Counted from the first letter of the stretch, positions 1 to 4,888 are shown. The stretch is DNA of 5,139 nucleotides from Planctomycetota bacterium (GCA_016872875.1 VGYW01000543.1:1-5139); one strand, 5' to 3'. Notes: generated by a model not told the origin, from the letters alone. Program-made: numbers and translations.

Positions 1-33
1 CCGCGACGGCTCTTTGGTGTACACTTCCTGCAC
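1..33 (-). CDS. 5' end of an unidentified leftward gene (cut by window edge)
   Basis: Only eleven codons are visible, reading MQEVYTKEPSR from a GTG start at 33-31. The start is supported by an AAGGAG Shine-Dalgarno sequence at 46-41, seven bases upstream of the GTG, and by a promoter-like pair further upstream (79-108). Eleven residues are too few to name the product. The pattern M-x-x-VY-x-x-E-x loosely recalls the short ORFs often found next to group II introns, but this is a weak impression. The neighbouring AlbA_2 gene is also leftward and ends about 240 bp upstream. The gene call rests on the ribosome binding site, not on protein similarity. Confidence 0.4.
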   Translation of the reverse strand, partial: MQEVYTKEPSR

Positions 34-78
34 GGCGGCTCTCCTTACCAAGGGTGTCCGGTGATCTCATACAACCAC

Positions 79-108
79 AGGATACCCGGGCCGCCGTCTC
101 TATTTCAA
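79..108 (-). promoter_or_regulatory. Possible sigma70-type promoter for the left-edge gene
   Basis: Read on the minus strand, TTGAAA (108-103, five of six bases of the -35 consensus) is followed after 18 bp by TATCCT (84-79, four of six of the -10 consensus). Transcription from here would start near position 72 and give a leader of about 40 bases before the GTG at 33, which is a sensible layout. Such pairs occur by chance, so this is a candidate only. Confidence 0.3.
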
Positions 109-212
109 CGGAGTTCGGGACATCGCCCCACGCGTGGTTGGCTCTCCAGCCTCCTGCGTGGGCTGAAAGAACCTCCCTTGGAGCGAAGTCAACACCACGC
201 CGAGGCGGCTGG

Positions 213-300
213 GCGACCGCTTCGCTCTGTCGCTCCGCCGGTGCGCTATCCTACCCCCGGTCTCGTGCCTCTACTGGCTGGCTCTGGCCGCTCCGCTTCC
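213..300. repeat. Dispersed repeat, copy A
   Basis: These 88 bases align without gaps to 1981-2068 in the same orientation, with 76 identical positions (86%) by my manual count. Weaker similarity with one 1-base gap continues left to about 187 (1954 in copy B), starting from a shared AGTCAA. The longest shared block is around CCTCTACTGGCTGGCTC. The copy overlaps the last codons and stop codon of the leftward AlbA_2 gene. Eight of the twelve differences are transitions. I do not recognise the family. Read as protein in the shared open frame, only 2 of 10 changed codons are synonymous, so it looks non-coding. Confidence 0.75.
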
Positions 301-1689
301 CCCCCATTGCCGAGAGCGAGCTTGGCGTTCTCCCCCAGCCACTTGGTGCCGACTTAGTGCCGACTTGGTGCCAGCTTCTGGGGCCAGAGCGCCCCTCCGA
401 GTGTTGGGCGGCAACGCCTCTAGCTGGCGCATGGCGCCTCGCGCCTTGGGATGAATGCGGAAAGTTGCGGCGAAATACGTCCTATCACTGTCGGTAGCGA
501 ATTTCGGCCTGGGCGAGCCGTTTCGGCGAATGGCCCGCATGATCTTGGGAATCCCGGTGCCGCGACCCTCAGTCAGCCCCAGCTCCTTGAGGAACTCCCC
601 GATCCGGCGGTTGCGGTAGCGTCGGGAAACGAAGTGATCCTTCCTGAGGTCGGCAAGCCGAATGGAGCGATCCGGGCCGGGCTGGCTGGTGATGATCACC
701 CGGTCCGGCAGAACCTGCACTTCCACGGGCTCCCGGATGTCGTAGCCCCGATGGTAGATGGCATTGACCAGGGCTTCCTCAATGGCCTGGAATGGGTAGT
801 TGTAGAAGCGCTCGGCTTCCGCACGGTCAGGGTGCTTGATCACGGTTTCCTCGATGAGCGTGGCGCGAAGATACGCCAGGGCATCCCGGACCATGCGATG
901 AATCGGCCCTCTGAAAATCTTCTCAGAGAAACGGTCCCCGCCGCGTCCCTCGGGGAACTGGACAACGTCGATCTGAGTGTAGGGAAAGAACTTGTCGGGT
1001 CGCGGGTTGAAGAGGAGCAGGCCGATGTTGAGCGGACGCAGGAACTCGTCCGGGCCGGAGACGATATTCATCTGCCGGCAAAGCTGAGGGAAGTCCATGC
1101 GGGCCGAGTCGGGGTACAGGTCGCTGCCGACCTCTTTGAGGAAGTCGCGGATCAGGGCGAGATCGAGGTCATCCAGCGAAGCGTCGTGGCGTATGCGATC
1201 GTCAAAGGGCACGGTGGCGGTCAGAGACAGCAGTTCACGCTCATCCTGGTCGCGGGCGCGGACAGTGGAGGCGCCCTTCCGCATGTAGAAGGCATATTCG
1301 CGACAGTCCTTGGCCAGCGACACGGGTGCCTTGTAGGGGCGGGTCTGGCCACCCGGCGCCCACAGCACCACCATATGGCGCTCCTGGAAGACACAGGGCG
1401 CCACGACGGGATGATACGTTGGCCTGACGAGGTAGCCCAGGCGAAGGACCTCCCTCTGGATGCGGTCAATCGAATCCGGGGGCAGACCGGTGGGGGGCAA
1501 GACTGGGCGGCCGTGCCGGCTTTCGACTCCGAGCACCACGTAGCCGCCTCCGAGGTTGTGGAAGTCATTCGCAAACGCGCAGAGCGTATGGAGTACGGCC
1601 TTCGGGTTCCACCCCGCCTTGAACTCCAGGCGTTCGGATTCCACTCGCCCGCTGGTCAGGAGGTACTCGATACTGAATGGCAACTGCAT
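271..1689 (-). CDS. AlbA_2 (Schlafen-type) / HATPase_c_4 ATP-binding protein, C-terminus altered
   Basis: From ATG 1689 the product has 472 residues. Residues 17-150 match the AlbA_2 (Schlafen) putative nucleic-acid-binding domain: LEFK at 21-24, the CAFAND segment at 37-42, then GGGYVVLGVE. Residues 300-412 match the GHKL-type HATPase_c_4 domain: EEALVNAIYHRG at 304-315, with N309 in the N-box position, and TEGRGTGIPKI at 373-383. Proteins of this kind are often annotated as RecG-like or as transcriptional regulators, and some are linked to defence; the substrate is unknown. After FRIHP (410-414) the family usually carries a winged helix. Here there is only a low-complexity, Arg/Ala/Gly-rich tail of 58 residues that runs through an 11-bp tandem repeat and stops inside a dispersed repeat, so the C-terminus is probably truncated. 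An alternative TTG start at 1743 has a better ribosome binding site (GGAGG, 5 bp spacing) and adds 18 residues. The ATG has only GGGAG at 12 bp but fits the usual domain start. Confidence 0.88.
   Translation of the reverse strand: MQLPFSIEYLLTSGRVESERLEFKAGWNPKAVLHTLCAFANDFHNLGGGYVVLGVESRHGRPVLPPTGLPPDSIDRIQREVLRLGYLVRPTYHPVVAPCVFQERHMVVLWAPGGQTRPYKAPVSLAKDCREYAFYMRKGASTVRARDQDERELLSLTATVPFDDRIRHDASLDDLDLALIRDFLKEVGSDLYPDSARMDFPQLCRQMNIVSGPDEFLRPLNIGLLLFNPRPDKFFPYTQIDVVQFPEGRGGDRFSEKIFRGPIHRMVRDALAYLRATLIEETVIKHPDRAEAERFYNYPFQAIEEALVNAIYHRGYDIREPVEVQVLPDRVIITSQPGPDRSIRLADLRKDHFVSRRYRNRRIGEFLKELGLTEGRGTGIPKIMRAIRRNGSPRPKFATDSDRTYFAATFRIHPKARGAMRQLEALPPNTRRGALAPEAGTKSALSRHQVAGGERQARSRQWGGSGAARASQ
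341..373. repeat. 11-bp tandem repeat, three units
   Basis: Three consecutive 11-base units read ACTTGGTGCCG, ACTTAGTGCCG and ACTTGGTGCCA. The array lies inside the 3' part of the leftward AlbA_2 gene. Because 11 is not a multiple of three, the three units are read in three different frames and give GTKSALSRHQV, one 11-residue period. From memory, a linker of this kind precedes the C-terminal winged helix in some AlbA_2/HATPase proteins. Confidence 0.75.
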
Positions 1690-1720
1690 TTCGCTTGGCG
1701 ACTCCCTTGGCTGCGTGGGC

Positions 1721-1849
1721 CTATCTCTCCACGGCCAGTTCAAACACCCCTCCGCTTGTGAGGAACACAGGCTTTCTGGAAGCTCGCATCTGGACTCCGG
1801 GTCGTCGGCAACGATCCACAGGTTCGGGTGTCAGGACTACTTTCTTCAC
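1721..1849 (-). pseudogene. Possible Phd-like antitoxin remnant (42 codons)
   Basis: A short leftward frame from GTG 1849 to TAG 1721 ends 31 bp before the AlbA_2 ATG. It starts MKKVVLTPEPV and contains ASRKPVFLTSGG. The latter recalls the strand-turn segment of Phd/YefM antitoxins, where an ASREPVF(I/V)T-like stretch precedes a Gly-Arg-Pro turn. The usual Arg-Pro of the turn is missing, the protein stops right after it, and no Shine-Dalgarno sequence precedes the GTG. It may be a decayed antitoxin N-terminus, a leader peptide for the AlbA_2 gene, or chance. The resemblance is from memory and was not searched. Confidence 0.22.
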
Positions 1850-1980
1850 TTTGGGGCTGTTCGAAACACCGCGCGTTAGTCTCGGTGTCCCTTTACCCAA
1901 ATCTAGCCCATGCCCCCGCGCCGTGAGACAATGCTACTCTCGGAAGGACGAGGAGTCAAGCGGCGGCAGTGGCGGTTAGA

Positions 1981-2068
1981 GCGACCGCTCTGCTCTGTCG
2001 TTCCGCTGGCCCGCTATCCTATCAACGGTCTCATGCCTCTACTGGCTGGCTCAGGCCGCCCCGCTTCC
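1981..2068. repeat. Dispersed repeat, copy B
   Basis: This is the second copy of the repeat at 213-300, same orientation, 76 of 88 bases identical, with weaker similarity extending left to about 1954. It lies upstream of the AlbA_2 gene, so the two copies flank that gene as direct repeats about 1.77 kb apart. Right of the repeat the two loci diverge completely: copy B runs into a G-rich tract, copy A into the end of the AlbA_2 gene. Confidence 0.75.
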
Positions 2069-2082
2069 TGCGAGGCTGCGGC

Positions 2083-2101
2083 GGGAAGGGGGGAGGGCGG
2101 G
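2083..2101 (+). other. G-quadruplex-forming motif
   Basis: Four or more runs of at least three G are separated by loops of one or two bases (runs at 2083-2085, 2088-2093, 2095-2097 and 2099-2101). This satisfies the usual G3+N1-7 pattern on the plus strand. Further GGGG and GGG runs follow to 2117. It lies in non-coding DNA just right of repeat copy B. In a GC-rich genome this can arise by composition alone, so no function is claimed. Confidence 0.5.
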
Positions 2102-2154
2102 CAGAGGCGGGGCCGGGCAACTTCGGTGAAGGGCGTGTGGCCAACCACTTCGCC

Positions 2155-2388
2155 TCACGGGGTTCCTTCAGCCATGGACGGGGTGGCCCTTATGGTTGCC
2201 CCCGGCGGGGCGTAGTTCCGGAGTTGATCAACTCCGGAACTGACCATCTTGGCACCACCCGCGCCTCGACTCATGGTCAAGCTGCTGGGGCCTGGCGCCT
2301 TGGCGTGAGCGCGGATGCGCTCGATGAGCGCGCGGGCGTCCGTCCGCCGCACAGCGGCCCGTTTAGCCTCAGAGCTCTCCTCGTCCAC
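2155..2388 (-). pseudogene. Antitoxin-like C-terminal fragment downstream of the toxin
   Basis: A leftward frame from GTG 2388 overlaps the toxin 3' end by 20 bp. Its early part, VRRTDARALIERIRAHAKAPG written with one mismatch block, resembles the C-terminal helix of the intact antitoxin next door, where ARALLLLDRIQADAKAHG occurs. Eleven of 16 aligned residues are identical with a two-residue gap. At DNA level 2295-2329 matches 2880-2914 at 29 of 35 positions, including a shared GCGCCTTGGCGT, and the remaining gap is 6 bp, a whole-codon indel. The N-terminal DNA-binding half of a Phd protein is absent, and the rest of the frame runs through the 28-bp palindrome with no recognisable protein. 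It is most likely the relic of a duplicated or second antitoxin. A translated small protein is possible but unsupported. Confidence 0.45.
2214..2241. repeat. Perfect 28-bp palindrome
   Basis: The half-site AGTTCCGGAGTTGA is followed directly by its exact reverse complement, centred on TGATCA. As RNA it would form a 12-bp stem with a GAUC loop on either strand. There is no T-run on either side, so it is not a classic intrinsic terminator. It lies downstream of the leftward toxin-antitoxin operon (toxin stop at 2369), where it could stabilise a 3' end, stop transcription with Rho, or serve as a dimeric protein binding site. Confidence 0.7.
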
Positions 2389-2803
2389 GAGGACTCCTTC
2401 CTTGCCGGGACAAGAGGTCCAGGAACTGCCGAGGGGAGAGGACAGTGACGCCGGCGCGCCTGTCCTCCGGGAAGTGGCGGAGATTCCCGGTGACCAAGAT
2501 GGCCTGGGCCTGCGCCGCGACTTCGAGGAACGGCAGGTCGCTGTCGTCAGGCAGCTCTATGGTGAGAGGCATGGCGGTCACGGCCTCCGCTTCGGCCCGC
2601 AGAAAGTCCAGTGTGCGCGCGACCCGTTCGGGTCGGATACGGAACTTCGGCCGCGGCAGGACCTTGGCATGCTCGTTGAGGACTCGGGCATCAAGGCAGA
2701 GCTTCACGACCCCTCGAAAGGCGAGCCTCAGAATCTGGTCGCACGTGCCGCCCGCGGTCATCAGTGCCGAAACCAGCACATTGGTGTCCAGGACGGCCTT
2801 CAC
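2369..2803 (-). CDS. PIN-domain toxin of a type II toxin-antitoxin module (COG1569-like)
   Basis: The product has 144 residues, normal for this family, and spans one PIN ribonuclease domain. Visible landmarks are VLDTNVLVSAL at 4-14 with metal-binding D6, an acidic E44 in LNEHAKVLPRPKF, PDDSDLPFLEVA at 85-96 with acidic residues D86, D87 and D89, and LVTGNLRHFP at 103-112, where the frequent Asp after VTG is Asn. PIN toxins of this kind are Mg-dependent RNases that block growth when the antitoxin is lost; the RNA target cannot be told from sequence. The start is GTG 2803, which shares GTGA with the antitoxin TGA stop (4-bp overlap), implying coupled translation in one leftward operon. The last 13 residues after FLDLL are Arg/Gly-rich and extend past the usual end. 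Conserved acidic residues and an intact frame suggest an active toxin. Confidence 0.9.
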   Translation of the reverse strand: MKAVLDTNVLVSALMTAGGTCDQILRLAFRGVVKLCLDARVLNEHAKVLPRPKFRIRPERVARTLDFLRAEAEAVTAMPLTIELPDDSDLPFLEVAAQAQAILVTGNLRHFPEDRRAGVTVLSPRQFLDLLSRQGRSPRGRGEL

Positions 2804-3093
2804 TTGCCGGACCGCCTCTCTCGGCGGGCCGCCGCGATCTCGGCGTCAATCTCCTCCATCGTCATCTTGTCCAACCCGTGCGCCTTGGCGTCGGCCTGGA
2901 TGCGGTCGAGGAGCAGGAGGGCGCGCGCCCGGCGTCGCGCAATCACTTCCTCTTCCACGCTGTCAGGGTCCAGGCCTGTCACCATCGCGAATGGCCGCCC
3001 ATTCGACGTCAGGATGACCTCTCGGTCCGTCTCGAGTTCCTTGCGGATCTCCGCTGTCTTGTTGCGAAAATCCCGGATTGTCACGAACTTCAT
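2800..3093 (-). CDS. Phd/YefM-family antitoxin
   Basis: The product has 97 residues. The N-terminal half (1-41) is a Phd/YefM DNA-binding fold: MKFVTIRDFRN at the start and REVILTSNGRPFAMV at 24-38, with the conserved Asn-Gly-Arg-Pro turn. Residues 45-97 are charged helix (RRRARALLLLDRIQ, then MTMEEIDAEIAAARRER), the type of tail that wraps the toxin active site. Upstream codons stay open to 3255, but ATG 3093 is chosen because it begins the domain and has AGGAG at 3106-3102 with 8-bp spacing. Antitoxins of this family neutralise the toxin and repress their own operon. A promoter with a perfect TTGACA lies just upstream. The next gene is the PIN toxin, overlapping by 4 bp. The family call is firm; the pairing is inferred from overlap and order. 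Confidence 0.9.
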   Translation of the reverse strand: MKFVTIRDFRNKTAEIRKELETDREVILTSNGRPFAMVTGLDPDSVEEEVIARRRARALLLLDRIQADAKAHGLDKMTMEEIDAEIAAARRERRSGK

Positions 3094-3138
3094 GCCTTGG
3101 TCTCCTGTGTGCGATCTGGCAACGTTTTGTGCATCATC

Positions 3139-3167
3139 AGAGTACCAAATCCGCGACGAATTGTCAA
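3139..3167 (-). promoter_or_regulatory. Predicted promoter of the toxin-antitoxin operon
   Basis: On the minus strand a perfect -35 TTGACA (3167-3162) is followed after 17 bp by TACTCT (3144-3139), which shares three of six bases with the -10 consensus. The predicted start near 3132 gives a leader of roughly 40 bases before ATG 3093. TTGACAATTCGTCG here is nearly repeated at the facing promoter (3192-3204), so a shared operator is possible. Confidence 0.5.
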
Positions 3168-3191
3168 CTGCTTCGTGATCCGCATCGCTGC

Positions 3192-3219
3192 TTGCAATTC
3201 GCCGTCTGCGGAGTATCCT
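3192..3219 (+). promoter_or_regulatory. Candidate promoter of the oxidoreductase gene
   Basis: TTGCAA (3192-3197, four of six) and TATCCT (3214-3219, four of six) are 16 bp apart on the plus strand, about 57 bp before the ATG at 3276. The match is modest. The -35 side carries TTGCAATTCGCCG, a near copy of the motif at the divergent antitoxin promoter, in opposite orientation. Confidence 0.35.
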
Positions 3220-3275
3220 CATCTCTGCTCGGCAGATGTGCGTCTCCCCGGTCAAGGCTTTTCGGGGGAATCGAG

Positions 3276-4346
3276 ATGGGCGAACGGCTGAGGTTCATCC
3301 AGGTCGGCACGGGGGGATTCGGGGGCTACTGGTGCCGGGAGGTGCTGCCGCGGCTCGTGAGGATGGGGAGGATCGAGCCGGCGGCGGCGGTGGACATCAA
3401 TCCCGAGGCGCTGAGGAATGCGCAGGAGGGCTATGGCATTCCGCCCGAACGCTGCTTCACGGACGCGAGGCGGGCGTTCGAGGAGGTGGAGGCGGACTTC
3501 GCAATCGTCGTGGTGCCGCCCGCGCACCACGAGGCCATCGTGGACCTCGCGGTGGCGAGGGGGCTGCACATCCTGTCGGAGAAGCCGATCGCCGACACGA
3601 TGGCGGCCTGCGTCCGCATCTACCGCAAGGTGAGGGCGGCGGGCATCAAGATGGCCGTGACGATGAGCCACCGCTTCGACCAGGACAAGCAGAGCCTCGA
3701 ACGCCTCATCAAGAGCGGCGAGTTCGGCGCCTGCCACTACATCGTCGGGCGGAACACGTGGAACTGCCGCAAGTTCCCATCCTGGGGCGCCTTCCGCTAT
3801 CGAATCCCCGACGCTCTCCTCGTCGAGGGCACGGTTCACCACTTCGACATCATGCGCTCGCTGGCCGGGTCGAACGCGAAGACGGTCTACTGCCGCTCCT
3901 GGAACGCCCCGTGGGGCGACTTCGCGGGCGACAGCTCCGCCCTCGTGATCATCGAGATGGAGAATGGCATCAAGGTCTTCTACGAAGGCTCGAAGACCAA
4001 CGCCACGACGCTGAACAGTTGGATGCAGGACTACTGGCGCGCGGAGTGCGAGAAAGCTACACTGGAGCTCGACAACCGCCGCCTGCGGGTGCTGAGCGAC
4101 CTCGGCGGCGAACGGGCCATCACCGAGAAGCGTCTCGCCCAGCAGCCGGCCTGGATGAATCCCTGGCTCGCCGAGATGTTCGTGGACTGGCTCGGTGGCG
4201 GCCCCGAGCCGCCCAACTCGCTCGACGACAACATCGAGTGCGCGGCGTTGCTCTTTGCGGCGATCGAATCGGCGCACACCAACAAGGTGATTGACGTTCA
4301 GGAATACCTGAGAGCCCAGCTTGGAGAAGAAAGAGAGAAGAGTTGA
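3276..4346 (+). CDS. Gfo/Idh/MocA-family oxidoreductase
   Basis: The product has 356 residues, usual for this NAD(P)-dependent sugar or cyclitol dehydrogenase family. Residues 5-125 form the Rossmann domain: IQVGTGGFG at 8-16 is the dinucleotide loop, D40 at the end of the second strand favours NAD over NADP, and SEKPIAD at 101-107 holds the family's EKP motif with catalytic-type K103. The C-terminal alpha/beta domain carries VEGTVHHFDIMRSL at 183-196, the position of the conserved His (H188/H189) and D191. No signal peptide is seen, so it should be cytoplasmic. The frame is open upstream to 3078, but ATG 3276 is chosen because GGGGGA lies 6 bp before it and the Rossmann strand follows at once. 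The substrate is not readable. The downstream rhamnose mutarotase makes a deoxy-sugar or related substrate reasonable, as inference only. It begins a rightward gene group and faces the TA operon. Confidence 0.93.
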   Translation: MGERLRFIQVGTGGFGGYWCREVLPRLVRMGRIEPAAAVDINPEALRNAQEGYGIPPERCFTDARRAFEEVEADFAIVVVPPAHHEAIVDLAVARGLHILSEKPIADTMAACVRIYRKVRAAGIKMAVTMSHRFDQDKQSLERLIKSGEFGACHYIVGRNTWNCRKFPSWGAFRYRIPDALLVEGTVHHFDIMRSLAGSNAKTVYCRSWNAPWGDFAGDSSALVIIEMENGIKVFYEGSKTNATTLNSWMQDYWRAECEKATLELDNRRLRVLSDLGGERAITEKRLAQQPAWMNPWLAEMFVDWLGGGPEPPNSLDDNIECAALLFAAIESAHTNKVIDVQEYLRAQLGEEREKS

Positions 4347-4347
4347 C

Positions 4348-4456
4348 TATGAGGAATGCAGGAAGGCAGGAAAGGAGGGCCGGGCATTGAATCCACAATC
4401 GTCTTGTCGGGCCCCCGGACGCCTTTCTCTTTTCCTGCATTCCTGCCTTCCTTATA
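4348..4456. repeat. Inverted-repeat element in the oxidoreductase-rhaM spacer
   Basis: The left arm 4348-4377 (core GGAATGCAGGAAGGCAGGAA) pairs with the right arm 4427-4456 (core TTCCTGCATTCCTGCCTTCC) at 26 of 30 positions, around a 49-base centre. Each arm is built of direct copies of a GCAGGAA unit, and the purine-rich and pyrimidine-rich flanks extend the symmetry loosely. It begins one base after the oxidoreductase stop. It could form a long hairpin in the transcript. There is no terminal T-run next to the stem. It looks like a dispersed intergenic element, not a coding sequence. Confidence 0.65.
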
Positions 4457-4488
4457 GCCTCTCTTTTCTTCTTCCTCGGAGGTAGCCC

Positions 4489-4803
4489 GTGATTCGCAAA
4501 GCGTTCGTCATGTCGGTGAACGCGGGGCAGGAGGCCGAGTACGAACGGCGGCACAGGCCCATCTGGCCCGAGCTGGAGGCCGTGCTCAAGGCCCACGGGG
4601 TTCGCAACTACTCGATCTTCCTTCACCCCGCGACCCGCCAGCTCTTCGCCTACGCGGAGGTCGAGAGCGCGGAGCGCTGGGCCGCAATCGCGCAGACGCC
4701 CGCGTGCAAGAAGTGGTGGGCACACATGCGGGAGCTCATGCCCTCCAATCCCGACAACAGCCCAGTTTCCCAACCGCTGAAGGAGGTGTTCCACATTGAC
4801 TGA
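4489..4803 (+). CDS. rhaM: L-rhamnose mutarotase
   Basis: The product has 104 residues, the same length as E. coli RhaM, and is collinear with it from memory: it opens MIRKAFVM, then [17 protein letters not shown], and closes with NPDNSPVS and an EVF ending. It interconverts the alpha and beta anomers of L-rhamnose (EC 5.1.3.32) in the cytoplasm, supplying the form used by rhamnose isomerase. Active-site residues are in place: Y18, H22, Y41 and the W76-W77 pair. It is a small ferredoxin-like fold that works as a dimer. Translation starts at GTG 4489 with GGAGGT at 4478-4483, 5 bp upstream. It follows the oxidoreductase by 142 bp, which a hairpin repeat occupies, and may share its transcript. 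Other rhamnose genes are not in the window. Some relatives have moved to other sugars, but the motif set is that of the true mutarotase. Confidence 0.96.
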   Translation: MIRKAFVMSVNAGQEAEYERRHRPIWPELEAVLKAHGVRNYSIFLHPATRQLFAYAEVESAERWAAIAQTPACKKWWAHMRELMPSNPDNSPVSQPLKEVFHID

Positions 4804-4808
4804 CGCGG

Positions 4809-4888
4809 CCAATGACCAATTCCCAATGACCAAGTAAGAGCACGTGCGCTCTTTCAGGTTGGTCATTGGTCATTGATGATTGGTCATT
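4809..4888. repeat. TTGGTCATT / AATGACCAA repeat cluster forming a hairpin
   Basis: AATGACCAA occurs at 4811-4819 and 4825-4833, and its reverse complement TTGGTCATT at 4859-4867, 4866-4874 and 4880-4888. CCAATGACCAA (4823-4833) and TTGGTCATTGG (4859-4869) form a perfect 11-bp stem. Inside it AGAGC and GCTCT pair around ACGTGC (4837-4852), making a two-part hairpin. The cluster fills most of the spacer between rhaM and the next gene, starting 6 bp after the rhaM stop. I have seen similar GGTCATT spacer repeats in planctomycete-like genomes, but could not check. No T-run follows, so terminator function is uncertain. Confidence 0.7.

Larger units (their letters stand above)
1744..2368. other. 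Gene-poor stretch between the AlbA_2 gene and the toxin gene
   Basis: No intact gene can be supported in these 625 bp. The stretch contains, left to right, the possible Phd-like remnant running into the AlbA_2 5' region, dispersed repeat copy B, a G-quadruplex motif, a perfect 28-bp palindrome, and an antitoxin-like fragment just after the toxin stop. Rightward open frames across it (for example 1910-2215) follow the repeat and show no selection for protein. I found no convincing promoter for the AlbA_2 gene here. Confidence 0.6.

Noticed and set aside
134..173. GTGGTTGGC and GGCTGAAAGAACC appear inverted near 2140-2173
   Set aside because: The order of the two pieces is not what an inverted copy would give, and each is short, so chance is the simpler explanation.
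451..1761. Rightward open frame of 436 codons
   Set aside because: It lies exactly opposite the AlbA_2/HATPase gene, whose domain motifs are unmistakable. The rightward product has no recognisable motif and is explained by GC-rich codon structure.
1910..2215. Rightward frame of about 100 codons, similar in protein sequence to the frame at 61-357
   Set aside because: The similarity follows from the shared DNA repeat. Of ten changed codons only two are synonymous, so there is no sign of protein selection.
2214..2241. Palindrome as an intrinsic terminator for the toxin-antitoxin operon
   Set aside because: No T-run follows the stem on the minus strand (the next bases are ACGCCCCGCC), so the classic terminator call is not supported.
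3252..4277. Long leftward frame of 341 codons opposite the oxidoreductase
   Set aside because: The plus-strand Gfo/Idh/MocA frame carries all family motifs. The opposite frame is rich in Arg, His and Pro and has no domain signature, typical of an antisense shadow.
3236..4294. Rightward frame of 352 codons overlapping the oxidoreductase in another phase
   Set aside because: Its product is composed mostly of Arg, Gly, Pro and His without motifs; it is a frame shadow of the real gene.
4120..4866. Leftward frame of 248 codons across rhaM and both repeat spacers
   Set aside because: It is antisense to rhaM and to the oxidoreductase 3' end and crosses two repeat elements; no motifs.
4809..4888. 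Could the TTGGTCATT cluster be a CRISPR array?
   Set aside because: Units are 9-11 bp, in both orientations, with irregular short spacing. CRISPR repeats are longer, same-strand and evenly spaced.
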